Notes: generated by a model not told the origin, from the letters alone. DNA of 64,000 nt from Hydrogenophaga flava NBRC 102514 (GCF_001571145.1 NZ_BCTF01000005.1:62001-126000); one strand, 5' to 3'. Positions 13,231 through 24,675 are shown, counted from the first letter of the stretch. A program made the numbers and translations.

Positions 13231-13231
13231 C

Positions 13232-14692
13232 TCAGTGCACCGTGCAGACCATGCAAGGGTCGAAGGATCGGACGATGTGCTGGACAGAGACGGGGGTCTT
13301 CTCCCCGTCCATGACAGGCGCATCCACCAGCGCCTGCTCCAGCGCGCCGGGCGTGCCCTGCGCGTCGCGGGGCGAGAAGTTCCAGCTCGTGGGCGCGACG
13401 ATCTGGTAGTTCGCGAGGCGCCCGCCGCGCACCACCAGCCAGTGGCCCAGCGCGCCGCGCGCGGCCTCGGACAGGCCCACGCCGTGTCCTTCGTCGGGCA
13501 GGTCGGTGGGCACACAGAAGGCCTCGGTCGGACGGATGGCCTGCAGCCAGCCCTCCATCATCGGCAGCACGCGCGCGAGCTCGAGCACGCGGCCGAGCAC
13601 GCGCGTGAACACAGTGCCGCCGTGGCGCGCCACCACGTCGCGCAGCAGCGGGTGGCCGCTGGCGAGCTGGCGCGCGATGGCACCCGTCTCGACCACCTCT
13701 CCGCCCAGGCGCGGCGCCTTGTTCCAGGTGTAGGCGCCGGCCTTGTCGGGCTCGGGCCGGGTGAAGCCGTGCAGCGGGTGCAGCGGCTCGCGCGCCTGCG
13801 CCAGCCAGGCGTGGGTGGCGTCTTCGGTGATGGCGTGCGCGTCGACCTCGTCCAGCCGCTGTGCATCGCTGCGCCACAGGCCCTGGGCGAGCGCATGGGA
13901 GCCATCCGGTTGCGCGTAGGCGCCGAAGCTCAGGTAGCGCCCCGGCCCCGGACCCAAAGCCTGCAGCGACAGGTCCTGCACCAGGGTGAGGAAGAAGCGC
14001 AGGTCGCTGCCCAGCGGATCGCGCGCGTGCCAGGCCCAGAGCGCGTCTTCGCCGTCCAGCGCGGTGAAGGCTTCGAGCGCGTCGCCGATCAGCTGCCGCT
14101 CCAGGAAGCCGCGGAACTCGCGCAGCTTGGCCAGCAGCCGCACGCGCTCGGCGGCGTCGATGGGCCGCGTCGACCCGCCGGGTTCGACCGACTGCGTGTG
14201 CGGCCACTTGCCGCCCAGCGTGCCCAGCAGCGTGAACCAGCGCTGGCGCGCCGCCGTGGCCGCGCGCACCTGCTCACCGCTGTCGGGCGCGAAGCGCCGT
14301 ACCGCCTCGGCGTGCCACGGCCGGTCGGCGTAGACCGGGCGCACGAAGTCGGGCATGAAGAACAGGTAGAAGTGCGTCAGGTGGTCGGCCAGGTTCTCGG
14401 TCGCCAGGATCAGGTTGGTCGCATGCTGCCCGTTGGGCGGCATGGCGATGCCGCCGAGGTCGGCCAGCGCGCGCGCCGCCGCCACCGACTGCGAGACCGA
14501 GCAGATGCCGCAGATGCGCGGCACATAGACCAGCGCGTCGTGCGGCGCCTTGCCTTGCAGGATCTGCTCGAAGCCGCGGTACATGGTGGCGTTGACCTGG
14601 GCCTCGCGCACACGGTCGCCCTCGATGGTCAGCGCGACTTCGAGATCACCTTCGACGCGGTTGAACGGGCCGACGAGCAGACGTGTTGTCAT
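13232..14692 (-). CDS. hoxC: Regulatory (H2-sensing) hydrogenase large subunit
   Basis: 486 residues. Ni-Fe ligands are visible as RICGIC (Cys61, Cys64) and DPCMVC (Cys480, Cys483). The protein ends exactly at the histidine after DPCMVCTV, so there is no cleavable C-terminal peptide. This is the known hallmark of H2-sensing hydrogenases, which mature without an endopeptidase. The ATG at 14692 overlaps the hoxB stop by 4 bases. With HoxB it forms the H2 sensor that signals to HoxJ just downstream. Confidence 0.94.
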   Translation of the reverse strand: MTTRLLVGPFNRVEGDLEVALTIEGDRVREAQVNATMYRGFEQILQGKAPHDALVYVPRICGICSVSQSVAAARALADLGGIAMPPNGQHATNLILATENLADHLTHFYLFFMPDFVRPVYADRPWHAEAVRRFAPDSGEQVRAATAARQRWFTLLGTLGGKWPHTQSVEPGGSTRPIDAAERVRLLAKLREFRGFLERQLIGDALEAFTALDGEDALWAWHARDPLGSDLRFFLTLVQDLSLQALGPGPGRYLSFGAYAQPDGSHALAQGLWRSDAQRLDEVDAHAITEDATHAWLAQAREPLHPLHGFTRPEPDKAGAYTWNKAPRLGGEVVETGAIARQLASGHPLLRDVVARHGGTVFTRVLGRVLELARVLPMMEGWLQAIRPTEAFCVPTDLPDEGHGVGLSEAARGALGHWLVVRGGRLANYQIVAPTSWNFSPRDAQGTPGALEQALVDAPVMDGEKTPVSVQHIVRSFDPCMVCTVH

Positions 14693-15684
14693 TTGAGGCG
14701 GGTCCGGCGGATCGCCGGTTTCTCCACAAGGTGATCGGCGGTGGCGTTGTGCTTCACCCGTTTCGGCGTCGCGCTCTTGGACAGCGAGGCCAGCGCCACG
14801 AACCAGGCCTTGGGCATGTCGGTGGGCAGGCCGACCGGGATGCCGGCGATCTTGGGCGTCTGGTGGAAGGGGTGGCCGGGCTCCTGGAAGCCCGGCTCGG
14901 TGCACGCGATGCAGGCGTAGCCACCGCGGGTGCAGCTGCCCTCGCCGTTCCAGGGCCGGATGTTGCAGTCGGCGTGCACCTGCGTGCCCTTGCAGCCCAT
15001 GTGTTCCATCATGCAGCCCAGGTCGGAGGGCTTCTCGGCGCTGGCCTTGAACTCGTAGTACTCGTTGCGGGTGCATCCGTGGTGCACCAGCTGGTCGGCG
15101 TAGAAGCGCGGGCGCGCCAGCGGGTCGAGGTCCTCGGCGCCGAAGGCGTCGGACGCCAGCGCCATCAGCGTGTCGATGACCCAGCTCGGGTGCGTGGGGC
15201 AGCCGGCCACGTTGATCACCGGCAGGCCGCTGCCACTGCGGAAGTCCGCCCCCAGCAGACCACCGGGGCGGTCGTCCTCGTACTGCAGGCCGCAGGCGTC
15301 GGTGGGGTTGTCGCCACCGGCGGTGATGCCGCCCCAGGCCGCGCAGCTGCCGATGGCCAGCACGTGGCGCGCTTTCACAGCGAGCTCACGAACCCAGTGG
15401 ATCATGGGCAGGCCGGTGCCCGCGAGCATGTGAAAGCGGCCGGTGCCGTTGGGGCCGCGCAGCAGCGAGCCTTCGACGCACAGCGCGTCCAGACGCGTCC
15501 CGCCGTCGATGACCGATTGCAGCAGTGCCAGCACGTCCTCGCCACTGGCGAGCGACAGCGAGGGGTGCCAGAGCATGTGAATGCCCGCGTCGCGCAGATG
15601 GCCCTGGAAGTCGGTGGTGTCGGCGCACAGCAGCGACATGCTGCAGCCGCCGCAGCCCCCCGATTGCAGCCACAGGACGTTCAT
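14689..15684 (-). CDS. hoxB: Regulatory hydrogenase small subunit
   Basis: 331 residues with no Tat signal, so the protein is cytoplasmic, as expected for the regulatory enzyme. Iron-sulfur ligands include CGGC at residues 11-14, IGSCAAWGG, AGCPTHPSW and the Cys-rich C-terminal region (GCMMEHMGCKG, CNIRPWNGEGSC, YACIACTEPGF). The last 40 residues are basic and Lys-rich. Its start overlaps the hoxW stop (ATGA) and its stop overlaps hoxC. Confidence 0.94.
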   Translation of the reverse strand: MNVLWLQSGGCGGCSMSLLCADTTDFQGHLRDAGIHMLWHPSLSLASGEDVLALLQSVIDGGTRLDALCVEGSLLRGPNGTGRFHMLAGTGLPMIHWVRELAVKARHVLAIGSCAAWGGITAGGDNPTDACGLQYEDDRPGGLLGADFRSGSGLPVINVAGCPTHPSWVIDTLMALASDAFGAEDLDPLARPRFYADQLVHHGCTRNEYYEFKASAEKPSDLGCMMEHMGCKGTQVHADCNIRPWNGEGSCTRGGYACIACTEPGFQEPGHPFHQTPKIAGIPVGLPTDMPKAWFVALASLSKSATPKRVKHNATADHLVEKPAIRRTRLK

Positions 15685-16172
15685 GCGGACACCTCCTCGG
15701 CGATGGGTTCACCGGATAGCCAGCGGCAGGCCCAGGCGATGGCCAGATCCAGATCGGCCAGCGCTTCAGCACTCGGAGCGGTGCCCAGCTCGAACGCGGA
15801 CGCTCGGATGGCGAGCAGGGTCGAGGCTGGTGGCGCGTGGCCATGCAGGTCCTCGTACACCTGCAGCACCGCCTCGGGCGCCAGCGCGTGGCTGCCGATG
15901 CCGCCGCCGCGCGCGGCCTGCAGCGGGCGCACGGTGAACGGCTCTGCGAGGTCGAGCGCGGCGTCGACGAACAGCACGCGCTCCCGACCCACCAGGTCCA
16001 GCGCGTGTTCGACCTGCAACTGGAAATCGGTCAGCACCTCGACGCGGCCGGCCATAGAAGCCGCCTCCGCATGGACCTGCAGGCGCTCGGCCAGCAGCGG
16101 CCCGAGCGCGTCGTCGCCGCGGCTGGGGTTGCCCCAGGCGAGCACCAGCAGCGGCGCCACCGGGTCGTTCAT
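15681..16172 (-). CDS. hoxW: Hydrogenase maturation endopeptidase for the soluble hydrogenase
   Basis: 163 residues, HoxM/HoxW/HycI family. The nickel-sensing residues fit GNPSRGDDALG (about 14-24), VLFVDAALD and SHALAPEAVL. The protease cuts the C-terminal peptide of a hydrogenase large subunit after nickel insertion. Its place immediately after hoxH (4-base overlap) assigns it to HoxH rather than HoxG, as with HoxW in Cupriavidus. The ATG at 16172 is fixed by the overlap. Confidence 0.88.
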   Translation of the reverse strand: MNDPVAPLLVLAWGNPSRGDDALGPLLAERLQVHAEAASMAGRVEVLTDFQLQVEHALDLVGRERVLFVDAALDLAEPFTVRPLQAARGGGIGSHALAPEAVLQVYEDLHGHAPPASTLLAIRASAFELGTAPSAEALADLDLAIAWACRWLSGEPIAEEVSA

Positions 16173-17695
16173 TGCGCGCGCTCCATGGGGTGTGGCATGG
16201 CGCCGCGCTGCGTCTCGCCGGTGGACGAGCGCAGCACGTGGTCGAGCACCTCGCCATCCGGTCCGCGCAGCGTCACCGACAGCGGCATCTGGCCCAGCGC
16301 GTGCGTGGCGCAGGACAGGCAGGGGTCGTAGGCGCGGATGGCGACTTCGAGGTGGTTGAGCAGCGGCTCGGTGATGGTCTGGCCGTCCAGGTACTGCAGC
16401 GCGACCGATCGCACCGCCTCGTTCATGGCCTGGTTGTTGTGGGTGGTCGAGACGATCAGGTTGCAGCGCGTCACCAGATCGTCGTCGCCCACTTCGTACT
16501 CGTGGATCAGCGTGCCGCGCGGCGCCTCGATGATGCCGACGCCGCCGCGCTGGCGCTCGCCCGTGGCCTGCAGCGGGCCGCCGAGGATGACCGGGTCGTC
16601 CAGCAGCTGCGCGATCACCTCCACGCCGTGCAGCAGCTCGATCATGCGCGCCCAGTGCGTGGCCAGCACGGCGTGCACCGGGTGGCTGCCGTGCGCGGCC
16701 ACGAAGGCCTGGCGGCGCGCCTCGGCGCGCGGTGTGGGGATGTGGTCGCAGTTCTGCAGCCGGGCCAGCGGGCCGACGCGGTACCAGCCGGCCTCGGGCC
16801 CGAGCGCACGGCGGTAGGGGAACTTCATGTAGGTCCAGGGCTTGACCGCCTCGTCGATCAGCTCGCGGTAGCGCTGGTCCTCGAAGCCGTCCACCGCGAT
16901 GCGGCCGTCGGCCTCGCGCAGGCGCAGCGCGCCGTCGTACAGCTCCATCGCGCCGCCGGGGCCGATGAGCGACATCATGGCCGCAGGCGTTTCGCCGAAG
17001 TGCTCGTAGGAGGGCGGCAGACCGGTGTGCAGGCGCTGCGCCAGGTCCACCGCCGCCTCGGCCCAGGCCAGCACCTCGGGCAATTGCGCGCGCAGCGTGT
17101 CGCGGTCTTCGCGCGTGACGGCGCGGTTCATGCCGCCGGGCACCGAGCCGGTGCCGTGCACCCGCTTGCCCGACGTGATGCGGATCACCTCCTGACCGAA
17201 CTTGCGCAGCATCACGCCCTGGCGCGCGGCCTCGGGGTGGGCCAGGGCCACGCCCACGATGTTGCGCTGCGCGACCTCGGCATCGAAGCCGAACAGCAGG
17301 TCGGGCGAGGACAGGTGGAAGAAATGCAGCGCATGGCTCTGCACGATCTGGCCGTAATGCATCAGGCGGCGGATGCGATCCGCGGCTTCGGGCACCGGCC
17401 AGCCGCCGACCACGCGGTCCAGCGCCTTGGACGCGGCCAGGTGGTGCGAGACCGGGCAGATGCCACACAGGCGCTGCACCATCACCGGCGCCTCCCAGTA
17501 GGGCCGGCCGACGATGAACTGCTCGAAGCCGCGGAACTCGACGATGTGCAGCCGCACCTGCTGCAGGCGTTGCTGCTCGTCCAGCAGCAGCGTGACCTTG
17601 CCGTGGCCTTCGACGCGCGAGACCGGGTCGATGACGATGCGGCGCAGGCCCTGCGGGTCGGCCGCGGTTTCGAGCGGGCGGGCGGCGTCAGTCAT
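16169..17695 (-). CDS. hoxH: NAD-reducing soluble hydrogenase large subunit
   Basis: 508 residues. Ni-Fe ligands are Cys77 and Cys80 (RLCGIC) and Cys459 and Cys462 (DPCLSCATH). Cleavage after His465 would remove 43 residues, a long tail; the Cupriavidus HoxH tail is 24 residues. SRVEGHGK near residue 26 is the conserved N-terminal motif. With HoxY it forms the hydrogenase module of the cytoplasmic HoxFUYH enzyme, H2 + NAD+ giving NADH. It overlaps hoxY by 8 bases and hoxW by 4. Confidence 0.95.
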   Translation of the reverse strand: MTDAARPLETAADPQGLRRIVIDPVSRVEGHGKVTLLLDEQQRLQQVRLHIVEFRGFEQFIVGRPYWEAPVMVQRLCGICPVSHHLAASKALDRVVGGWPVPEAADRIRRLMHYGQIVQSHALHFFHLSSPDLLFGFDAEVAQRNIVGVALAHPEAARQGVMLRKFGQEVIRITSGKRVHGTGSVPGGMNRAVTREDRDTLRAQLPEVLAWAEAAVDLAQRLHTGLPPSYEHFGETPAAMMSLIGPGGAMELYDGALRLREADGRIAVDGFEDQRYRELIDEAVKPWTYMKFPYRRALGPEAGWYRVGPLARLQNCDHIPTPRAEARRQAFVAAHGSHPVHAVLATHWARMIELLHGVEVIAQLLDDPVILGGPLQATGERQRGGVGIIEAPRGTLIHEYEVGDDDLVTRCNLIVSTTHNNQAMNEAVRSVALQYLDGQTITEPLLNHLEVAIRAYDPCLSCATHALGQMPLSVTLRGPDGEVLDHVLRSSTGETQRGAMPHPMERAQ

Positions 17696-18218
17696 AGCGG
17701 ATCAAGCCCTTGTTGAGTTGAGGCTCGCGCCCGGCCATCAGGTCCTGCAGCAGCTGCCAGAAGGCATCGGCCGGCGGCGGGCAGCCGGGCAGCGCATGGT
17801 CGATGGGCACCACCTCGTGGATGGGCCGCACGCGGTTGAGCGGCAGCGGCAGCTCGGGGTCGTTCGGCACCTCGCCGTAGACGGCCTTCATCATCTCGCC
17901 CACGTCCAGGTGGTTGCGCAGCGCCGGCAGGCCACCGGTGATGGCGCAGGCGCCCACGGCCACCAGGACCCGGCACTGGTCGCGGAAGGCGCGCAGCACC
18001 TCCACGTTCTCGGCGTTGCACAGGCCGCCCTCGATCAGACCGATGTCGCAGGGGCCGACCGTCTTGATGTCGGTCAGCGGCGAGCGGTCGAAGGTGATGT
18101 GTTCGATGAGGCCGAACAGGCGCTCGTCGATGTCGAGAAAAGACATGTGGCAACCGAAGCAGCCGGCCAGCGAAACCGTGGCGACGCGCCATTTGCGGGG
18201 GGTGGCTTCGGTGTTCAT
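17688..18218 (-). CDS. hoxY: NAD-reducing soluble hydrogenase small subunit
   Basis: 176 residues, the short hydrogenase small subunit that carries only the proximal [4Fe-4S] cluster. Ligands are AGCFGC (Cys20, Cys23), VGACAITGG and PGCPPPADAF. MSFLDIDERL follows the first motif, as in other HoxY. There is no export signal. It sits between hoxU (4-base overlap) and hoxH (8-base overlap). Confidence 0.95.
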   Translation of the reverse strand: MNTEATPRKWRVATVSLAGCFGCHMSFLDIDERLFGLIEHITFDRSPLTDIKTVGPCDIGLIEGGLCNAENVEVLRAFRDQCRVLVAVGACAITGGLPALRNHLDVGEMMKAVYGEVPNDPELPLPLNRVRPIHEVVPIDHALPGCPPPADAFWQLLQDLMAGREPQLNKGLIRYD

Positions 18219-18895
18219 CCGCGCGTCTCCGCGTCGTCGAAGGTCCGCTGTCCGTAGGGCTGGGCAAAACCCACGCGCTTGGGCAGCAGCGCACCCACCG
18301 GGCAGATGTGGGCCGCGCGGTCGTCCACCGACAACGCGCTGTCGCCGAGCCGGCCACTTTCGCTATCGATCAGCAGCTTCGCGCCGATGCCGTGACCGCC
18401 GATGGCGAACACGCGTTTGCCGTCGAGCTCGTCGCTGGCGCGCACGCAAAGCTGGCAGAGGATGCAGCGGTTGGGCTCGAACCAGACGTCGGGGTGGCTG
18501 GCGTCCACCGGGCGCTCGGGGTGCAGCGGCTCGTAGTGCAGGTCGGTCATGCCGGCGCGCTCGGCCTGGTGCTGCAGCTGGCAGTTGCCGCTCTTTTCGC
18601 AGCCGGGGCAGAAGTGGTTGCCCTCGACGAACAGCATCTGCAGCAGGTGCAGGCGCCGCGTCTTCAAGGCCTCGGTTTGGCATTCCACGCGCTGCCCCGC
18701 GACCGCGGGCGTGACGCAGGCCGCCACCGGTCGGCCGTCGGCCACCACGGTGCACAGCCGGCAGGACGCGCTGGCCGAGACGCCTTCGTGCCAGCACAGG
18801 TGCGGCAACTCGTGGCCGGCGCGTTCGGCGGCCTGCAGGATGGTGTCGCCGGGCTGCAGCGGCACGGGCTGGCCGTCGAAGTCGAAGGTCGTCAT
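18215..18895 (-). CDS. hoxU: NAD-reducing soluble hydrogenase diaphorase subunit (NuoG-like)
   Basis: 226 residues. An N-terminal [2Fe-2S] ferredoxin fold (Cys34, Cys45, Cys48, Cys60) is followed by a His/Cys cluster region (NHFCPGCEKSGNCQLQ) and a [4Fe-4S] motif (NRCILCQLCVRASDE). It wires electrons from HoxYH to HoxF. The ATG at 18895 overlaps the hoxF stop (ATGA), which sets the start. The length matches Cupriavidus HoxU. Confidence 0.94.
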   Translation of the reverse strand: MTTFDFDGQPVPLQPGDTILQAAERAGHELPHLCWHEGVSASASCRLCTVVADGRPVAACVTPAVAGQRVECQTEALKTRRLHLLQMLFVEGNHFCPGCEKSGNCQLQHQAERAGMTDLHYEPLHPERPVDASHPDVWFEPNRCILCQLCVRASDELDGKRVFAIGGHGIGAKLLIDSESGRLGDSALSVDDRAAHICPVGALLPKRVGFAQPYGQRTFDDAETRG

Positions 18896-20789
18896 GCGCC
18901 GTGCTCCGTGCTGAGATGCGCACCGGTGTCGGTCCGCCCGGTCACCCGACGCGCCGATGACAGCTCGGCGTCGAGGTCGATCCCGGGCTGGAACTGCGCC
19001 GCCGTGCTGCGCTGTGCGTAGGCCTGGCCGAAGTGGGCCAGGGTGTCGCGCAGCGGGTTGCAGGCCGACACGCCCAGGCCGCAGTGCGTGCCGCTGTGCA
19101 GCAGCGCGTCCAGCTCGTGCAGGCGCGCGATGTCGAAGGCCGAGCCGCGGCCTGCCCCGCGTTCGTGGGCGAGCTTGTCCAGCCGGCGCACCACCAGTTC
19201 GGTGCCGACGCGGCAGGGCGTGCACAGGCCGCAGCTTTCGTGCGCGAAGAAGCGCGCGAAGTGGCGCGCGACCTCGAACAGGTCGCGCGTCTGATCGAAC
19301 ACCATCAGGGCGCCGGCGCTGGGCAGGTCCTCGAAGGCGATGGCACGATCGAAGCCGCTGACCGGCACGCAACTGCCCGAAGGACCACCCACCTGCACCG
19401 CCTGCGGGTTCCGCGCGCCGCAGTCGGCCAGGATCTGCGCCAGCGGCGTGCCCAGCGGGTATTCGTAGAGACCGGGGCGCTCGCAGTCGCCAGAGACCGA
19501 GTGGATCTTGGTGCCGGTGGACCCGGGCGTGCCGAGGCCGGCCCACCAGGCGCCGCCGCGGCGCGCGATGTGGGCCACCGCCACCAGGGTCTCGACGTTG
19601 TTGACCACGGTCGGTCGGCCGAGGTAGCCGCGCTGCACCGGGAAGGGCGGGCGGATGCGCGGCGTGCCGCGTTTGCCTTCCAGCGACTCGATCAGCGCCG
19701 ACTCCTCGCCACAGACGTAGGCGCCCGCGCCGAGGTGGATGGCGATGTCGAAATCAAACCCGGCCACACCGCCCGCGTTGCGCCCCAGCAGGCCGTCCGC
19801 GCGGCGGCGCTGCAGCGCGGCGTCGAGCTGCGGCAGCAGGAAGCGGTATTCGCCGCGCAGGTAGACGAGTCCGGTCTGCGCGCCGATGGCGCGTGCGGCC
19901 ACGGTCATGCCGTCGAACAGCTCGTCGGCGTGGCGGCTGAGCAGCACGCGGTCCTTGAAGGTGCCGGGCTCGCCTTCGTCGGCGTTGCAGACCACACAGC
20001 GCTGGCCGTCGGGCGCGTCGGCCTCGGCGCAGGCGCGCCACTTGCGCGCGGTCGGGAACCCCGCGCCACCGCGGCCGCGCAGGCCCGAACGTTCGACCTC
20101 GGCCAGCAGCTCGGCGGGTGCGCGGGCGAGCACGGTCGGCGGTGATGGTGCATCGGCAGGCAGGCCCTGCAGCAGCACGTCGGCGCGCCGGATGTGGTCC
20201 TGCACCGCGAACAATTCGGCCGGCCAGTCTTTGGGCGGCACACCGGCCAGCAGCAGCTCGGCCAGCTGGTCGATGCGTCCCGCGTCCAGCCGCGTCACCA
20301 CCTGGTGGTGGTTGACCAGCAGGGCCGGCCCCTGGTCGCACAGGCCGGTGCAGGAGCAGCGGTCCACGCTGAAGCGGCCCTGCGCATCGACCTGGCCGGG
20401 GGCCACACCCAGGCGCTCGCACAGCCGCGCCATCAGCGCGTCGCTGCCCGCCATGCGGTCGGTGATGTTGTCGGAGAACAGCACACGCACCCGGCCCACG
20501 GGCCGCAGGTGGAAGAAGCGGTAGAAGCTGGCCACGCCTTCGACATGGGCTAGGGTCAGGCCCAGCGCACGGCCGATGTGGCCCAGCAGTTCGCGCGGCA
20601 GCCAGTGCGTCTGCGCCTGCGTTTCGCGCAGCACCTGCACCAGAGCGTGCGGATCGTGCTGCCAGCGCGCCAGCACCGCGTCGGCTGCGACGAAGTGTGA
20701 GTACAACGCGCGATCCGGCGCCGGGCCGCCCCAAGCCGGATCAGCCCCCTCGGGGGGCAGCGACCCGCGCAGCGGTGGAGCGTGGGGGT

Positions 20790-20793
<4 letters not shown>
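18892..20793 (-). CDS. hoxF: NAD-reducing soluble hydrogenase diaphorase subunit (NuoE-NuoF fusion) with repeat-encoded N-terminus
   Basis: 633 residues. Residues about 32-200 are NuoE-like and keep CSCTGLC (146-152) but lack the first NuoE Cys pair. Residues about 205-600 are NuoF-like: FMN loop GRGGAGFPT (240-248), NADH site GAGAYVCGEES (355-365) and [4Fe-4S] ligands Cys521, Cys524, Cys527 and Cys571. It exchanges electrons with NAD(H). The ATG at 20793 overlaps the hoxA stop (ATGA), like most junctions here. Residues 3-27 are encoded by a dispersed 76-bp repeat, making HoxF about 30 residues longer than the Cupriavidus protein. A TTG at codon 30 is a possible start but has no ribosome site. 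Confidence 0.93.
20713..20788. repeat. Dispersed GC-rich repeat, copy 1 (at the hoxA/hoxF junction)
   Basis: 76 bp nearly identical to 47531-47608 in the same orientation, with a few substitutions and two length differences. It contains the palindromic core CCCCCTCGGGGG, then CGACCCGCGCAGCGG. The second copy lies between convergent genes, the usual setting for such elements. Here it is inside hoxF, reading in frame as residues 3-27. Presence in other Comamonadaceae is from general knowledge and was not searched. Confidence 0.85.
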
Positions 20794-22246
<1,453 letters not shown>

Positions 22247-22250
<4 letters not shown>

Positions 22251-23989
22251 CGGTGGGTGGCGAGGTGGCGCGGCGTCCAGGCGTGCGGCAGCTTGTGCAC
22301 GAAGTGGTGCCGGGCCACGTGGTAGCTGGGATCGAAGCCGTAGAAGTTGCGGTGCATGCGCGCCAGTTCCTGTTCGCGGTAGCGGGCCAGCGGGCAGTGC
22401 GCCTCGTCGGCGGCCCGCCGGGCCTGTTTGGCCGCCACCTGTTCGGAATGATTGTAGGAGCCGGCCAGCGCCAGCGCACGTTGAATGACGCGGTTTTCGT
22501 AGCCCTCGCGCAGCCCGTCGTCGCAGGCGTCGATCAAGCCCAAACGCTGCGCGTCGGCGGCCCGCAGCGGCAGGCGGCCGGCCATCAGCTCGCGCGCGCC
22601 GGCCTCGCCCAGGCGGCGCGGCAGCAGGTAGGTCCAGTACTCCGAACCATAGAGGTTGCCCATGTTCTTGTAGTGCGGGTTGAGCACCACGCCCTCGTGC
22701 GCCCAGACCTGGTCGGCCGCGAGCGCCAGAAACACGCCGCCCGCGCCGGCGTTGCCGCGCATCACGCTGACCGTGAGGCGGTCGGTGGTCTGCAGCACGG
22801 CCAGCGCCACGTCGTCCATGGCCTGGATGTTGCGCCAGGATTCGTCGGCCGCGCTGTCGCCCGCGCGGTGCGCGGCGGCCTCGATGCGGTTGAGGTCGAT
22901 GCCGTTGCTGAAGAAGCCCTCGCCGCCCATCAGCAGCAGCACCTGCGTGGGGCGCTCGCGTACGGCCAGCAGGGCGGCGCGCAGGCGTTCGCAGCGCTCG
23001 GTGCCCATCGCGCCGTTGCAGAAGTCGAAGCTCAGGCAGCCCACGCGCGCGCCCTCGGGACCGTGTTCGGTGTAGCGCAGCTCGGCCCATTCGTCGTCGG
23101 GCCGCACCAGCGGCGCGGGGCGCTGCGGCAGCGCCGACGCATCGGTGGCGAACAGCTCGGCCGCCGCCTGTTTGAAATGGCCCTGGCCCGGCGCGGTGCC
23201 GGGCGGGTCGGCGAGCCTGGCCTGGCCAATCCACACGCCGCCATCGACCGTGCGGCGCAGCAGCGCGCCGTCGCGCACCGCCAGCAGTTCGCCCGGTGTG
23301 CGGTCGGCGAATTCGGCCAGGGTTGCGGCGCTGGCCTCGTGCGCATCACCGAGGTAACAGGCCTGGCCCCAGAGCGCGTCCAGCACGCCGGGCTGGCCGT
23401 CGGCGCAGCGCAGTTTGGCCATCACGGTGGCGGTGTCGTCGTGCGACCAATCCACCGCTCGGTCGGATTGCTTCATGGGCGGATTCCATGTCGGCGTGGG
23501 CAGGTCCGACGGCGGCGCCGTGCGCTCGCCGCCCGCGAAGCGCTCCACCGCTTCCAGCGTGGCCTGCAGCGCGGCGCGTGTCACCTCCCGCCGGTACAGG
23601 CTGCCCTTGGTGGCCGGGCGCATGTCGAACGCGGCGTGGGCCCAGACCGGGCCGGCGTCGAACTCGCCGTCGGCCTGAAGCACGGTCACGCCCCAGTGCG
23701 GCTGGCGGTCGCGCACCGCCCAGTCCAGCGCGCTCGGCCCCTGGTCGCCAGGCGGGCCGGGGTGCACCACGAAACAGGGCACGCGCGGCCAGACCGAGGC
23801 CGGGATGCGGCGCTTGAGAAACGGCGCCAGCACCAGGTAGGGCCGGAACAGGGCCACCGCCTCCTCGGTCACGCTGTCGGCGATGTCCAGCTCGACGCTG
23901 AGCAAGTGGCCGCGCGCGCGCAGCTCGGCGTACAGCCGCTGGCTGAGGCTGTTGAAGCTGTGACAGAGCAGCAGGATGCGCAGGGACAT
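22247..23989 (-). CDS. hoxX: HypX/HoxX: CO-ligand synthesis for [NiFe] hydrogenase under air
   Basis: 580 residues in two domains. Residues 1-270 resemble formyl-transferases (LAPFLKRRIPASVWPRVPCFVVHPGPPGDQGPSALDW). Residues about 310-540 are an enoyl-CoA hydratase/isomerase fold (GGEGFFSNGIDLNRIE; MRGNAGAGGVFLALAAD). HypX takes formyl from formyl-tetrahydrofolate via formyl-CoA and releases CO for the active-site iron in aerobic conditions. Its presence fits hydrogenases made in air. It overlaps hoxA by 4 bases; a small unrelated gene separates it from hypE. Confidence 0.93.
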
Positions 23990-24008
23990 GGCGTGGGGTT
24001 CGGGGTGT

Positions 24009-24515
24009 TCAGCGGCGCAGGGCGTCCACCTCGCGCTCGGCCTGCTTGCGCCCCATGTAGATGGCCAGCTTGGCCTGGATGGCGTCCAGCGATGCGAGGT
24101 ACTGCGCGATGCTGCGCGCGGCCAGCAGGTCCTGCGCCACGGTGGGCGTGTCGGGGCCGAAGTGCGGCTGCAGGGTCTGCCAGGCGCGGCGCTGCAGGGC
24201 CAGCAGGCGCTGCGGGTCGTCCGCTTCGACCACAGGGGCGGGCGACGGATCGGTTGATGGGACGGGTGCCGCCGCGGCAGGTGGTGGTGATGGAGCGGCC
24301 CTGGGCGCCGCAGGCACCGGCTCGATCAGGCGCAGCGACAGCAGCGTGTCCAGATGCCCGCGCACATCGCCCAACCCCTTGGTCAGCAGGGCCTGCACAC
24401 TGTCCACGCCGTTCACCAGGATCAGCAGCTGCCGTGTGGCCGGTGCCAGCCCGGCCTGCCGCTGCGCGATCTCGGCCTTGCCGCTTTCGGTCTTGCGAAA
24501 CACCAGACTCGACAT
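24009..24515 (-). CDS. Small protein of unknown function between hypE and hoxX
   Basis: 168 residues, no recognised hydrogenase family. The N-terminal 70 residues (MSSLVFRKTESGKAEI..., ATRQLLILVNGVDSVQALL, GHLDTLLSLRLIEP) look like a small winged-helix-type domain. A Pro/Ala linker (70-97) follows, then a helical C-terminus (LLALQRRAWQTLQPHFG). Similar small proteins are common in Burkholderiales outside hydrogenase loci, by general recollection. It sits 19 bases before hoxX and 163 bases after hypE, where Cupriavidus has hypE directly followed by hypX. It therefore looks like an interloper, though co-transcribed. Confidence 0.7.
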   Translation of the reverse strand: MSSLVFRKTESGKAEIAQRQAGLAPATRQLLILVNGVDSVQALLTKGLGDVRGHLDTLLSLRLIEPVPAAPRAAPSPPPAAAAPVPSTDPSPAPVVEADDPQRLLALQRRAWQTLQPHFGPDTPTVAQDLLAARSIAQYLASLDAIQAKLAIYMGRKQAEREVDALRR

Positions 24516-24559
24516 CCCACGTCTCCTCGTCTCTTGTTTTCATCCGACCCCGCCCAGAG

Positions 24560-24675
24560 CGAGGTGCCCCTTCGAGGGGCACCGAGGAACCGGCTCCGCC
24601 GGGCCTCAGGTGCCGTCCCCCTGCCCAGCGCCGAAGGCGCGCCAGAGCGGGGGGAAGCCGCACAGCGGCGCAGGG
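24560..24675. repeat. Hairpin-rich intergenic element between hypE and the small gene
   Basis: The 163-bp gap contains GGTGCCCC (24563-24570) and GGGGCACC (24576-24583) around a 5-base loop, then CCGG-N5-CCGG, GCGCC-GAA-GGCGC and C5/G5-rich flanks. It is the largest gap inside the hox/hyp array. The style (C/G-tract hairpins) resembles the dispersed repeat at hoxF but is a different sequence. It could attenuate or process the long transcript. No sigma-54 -24/-12 pattern is visible in it. Confidence 0.5.
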
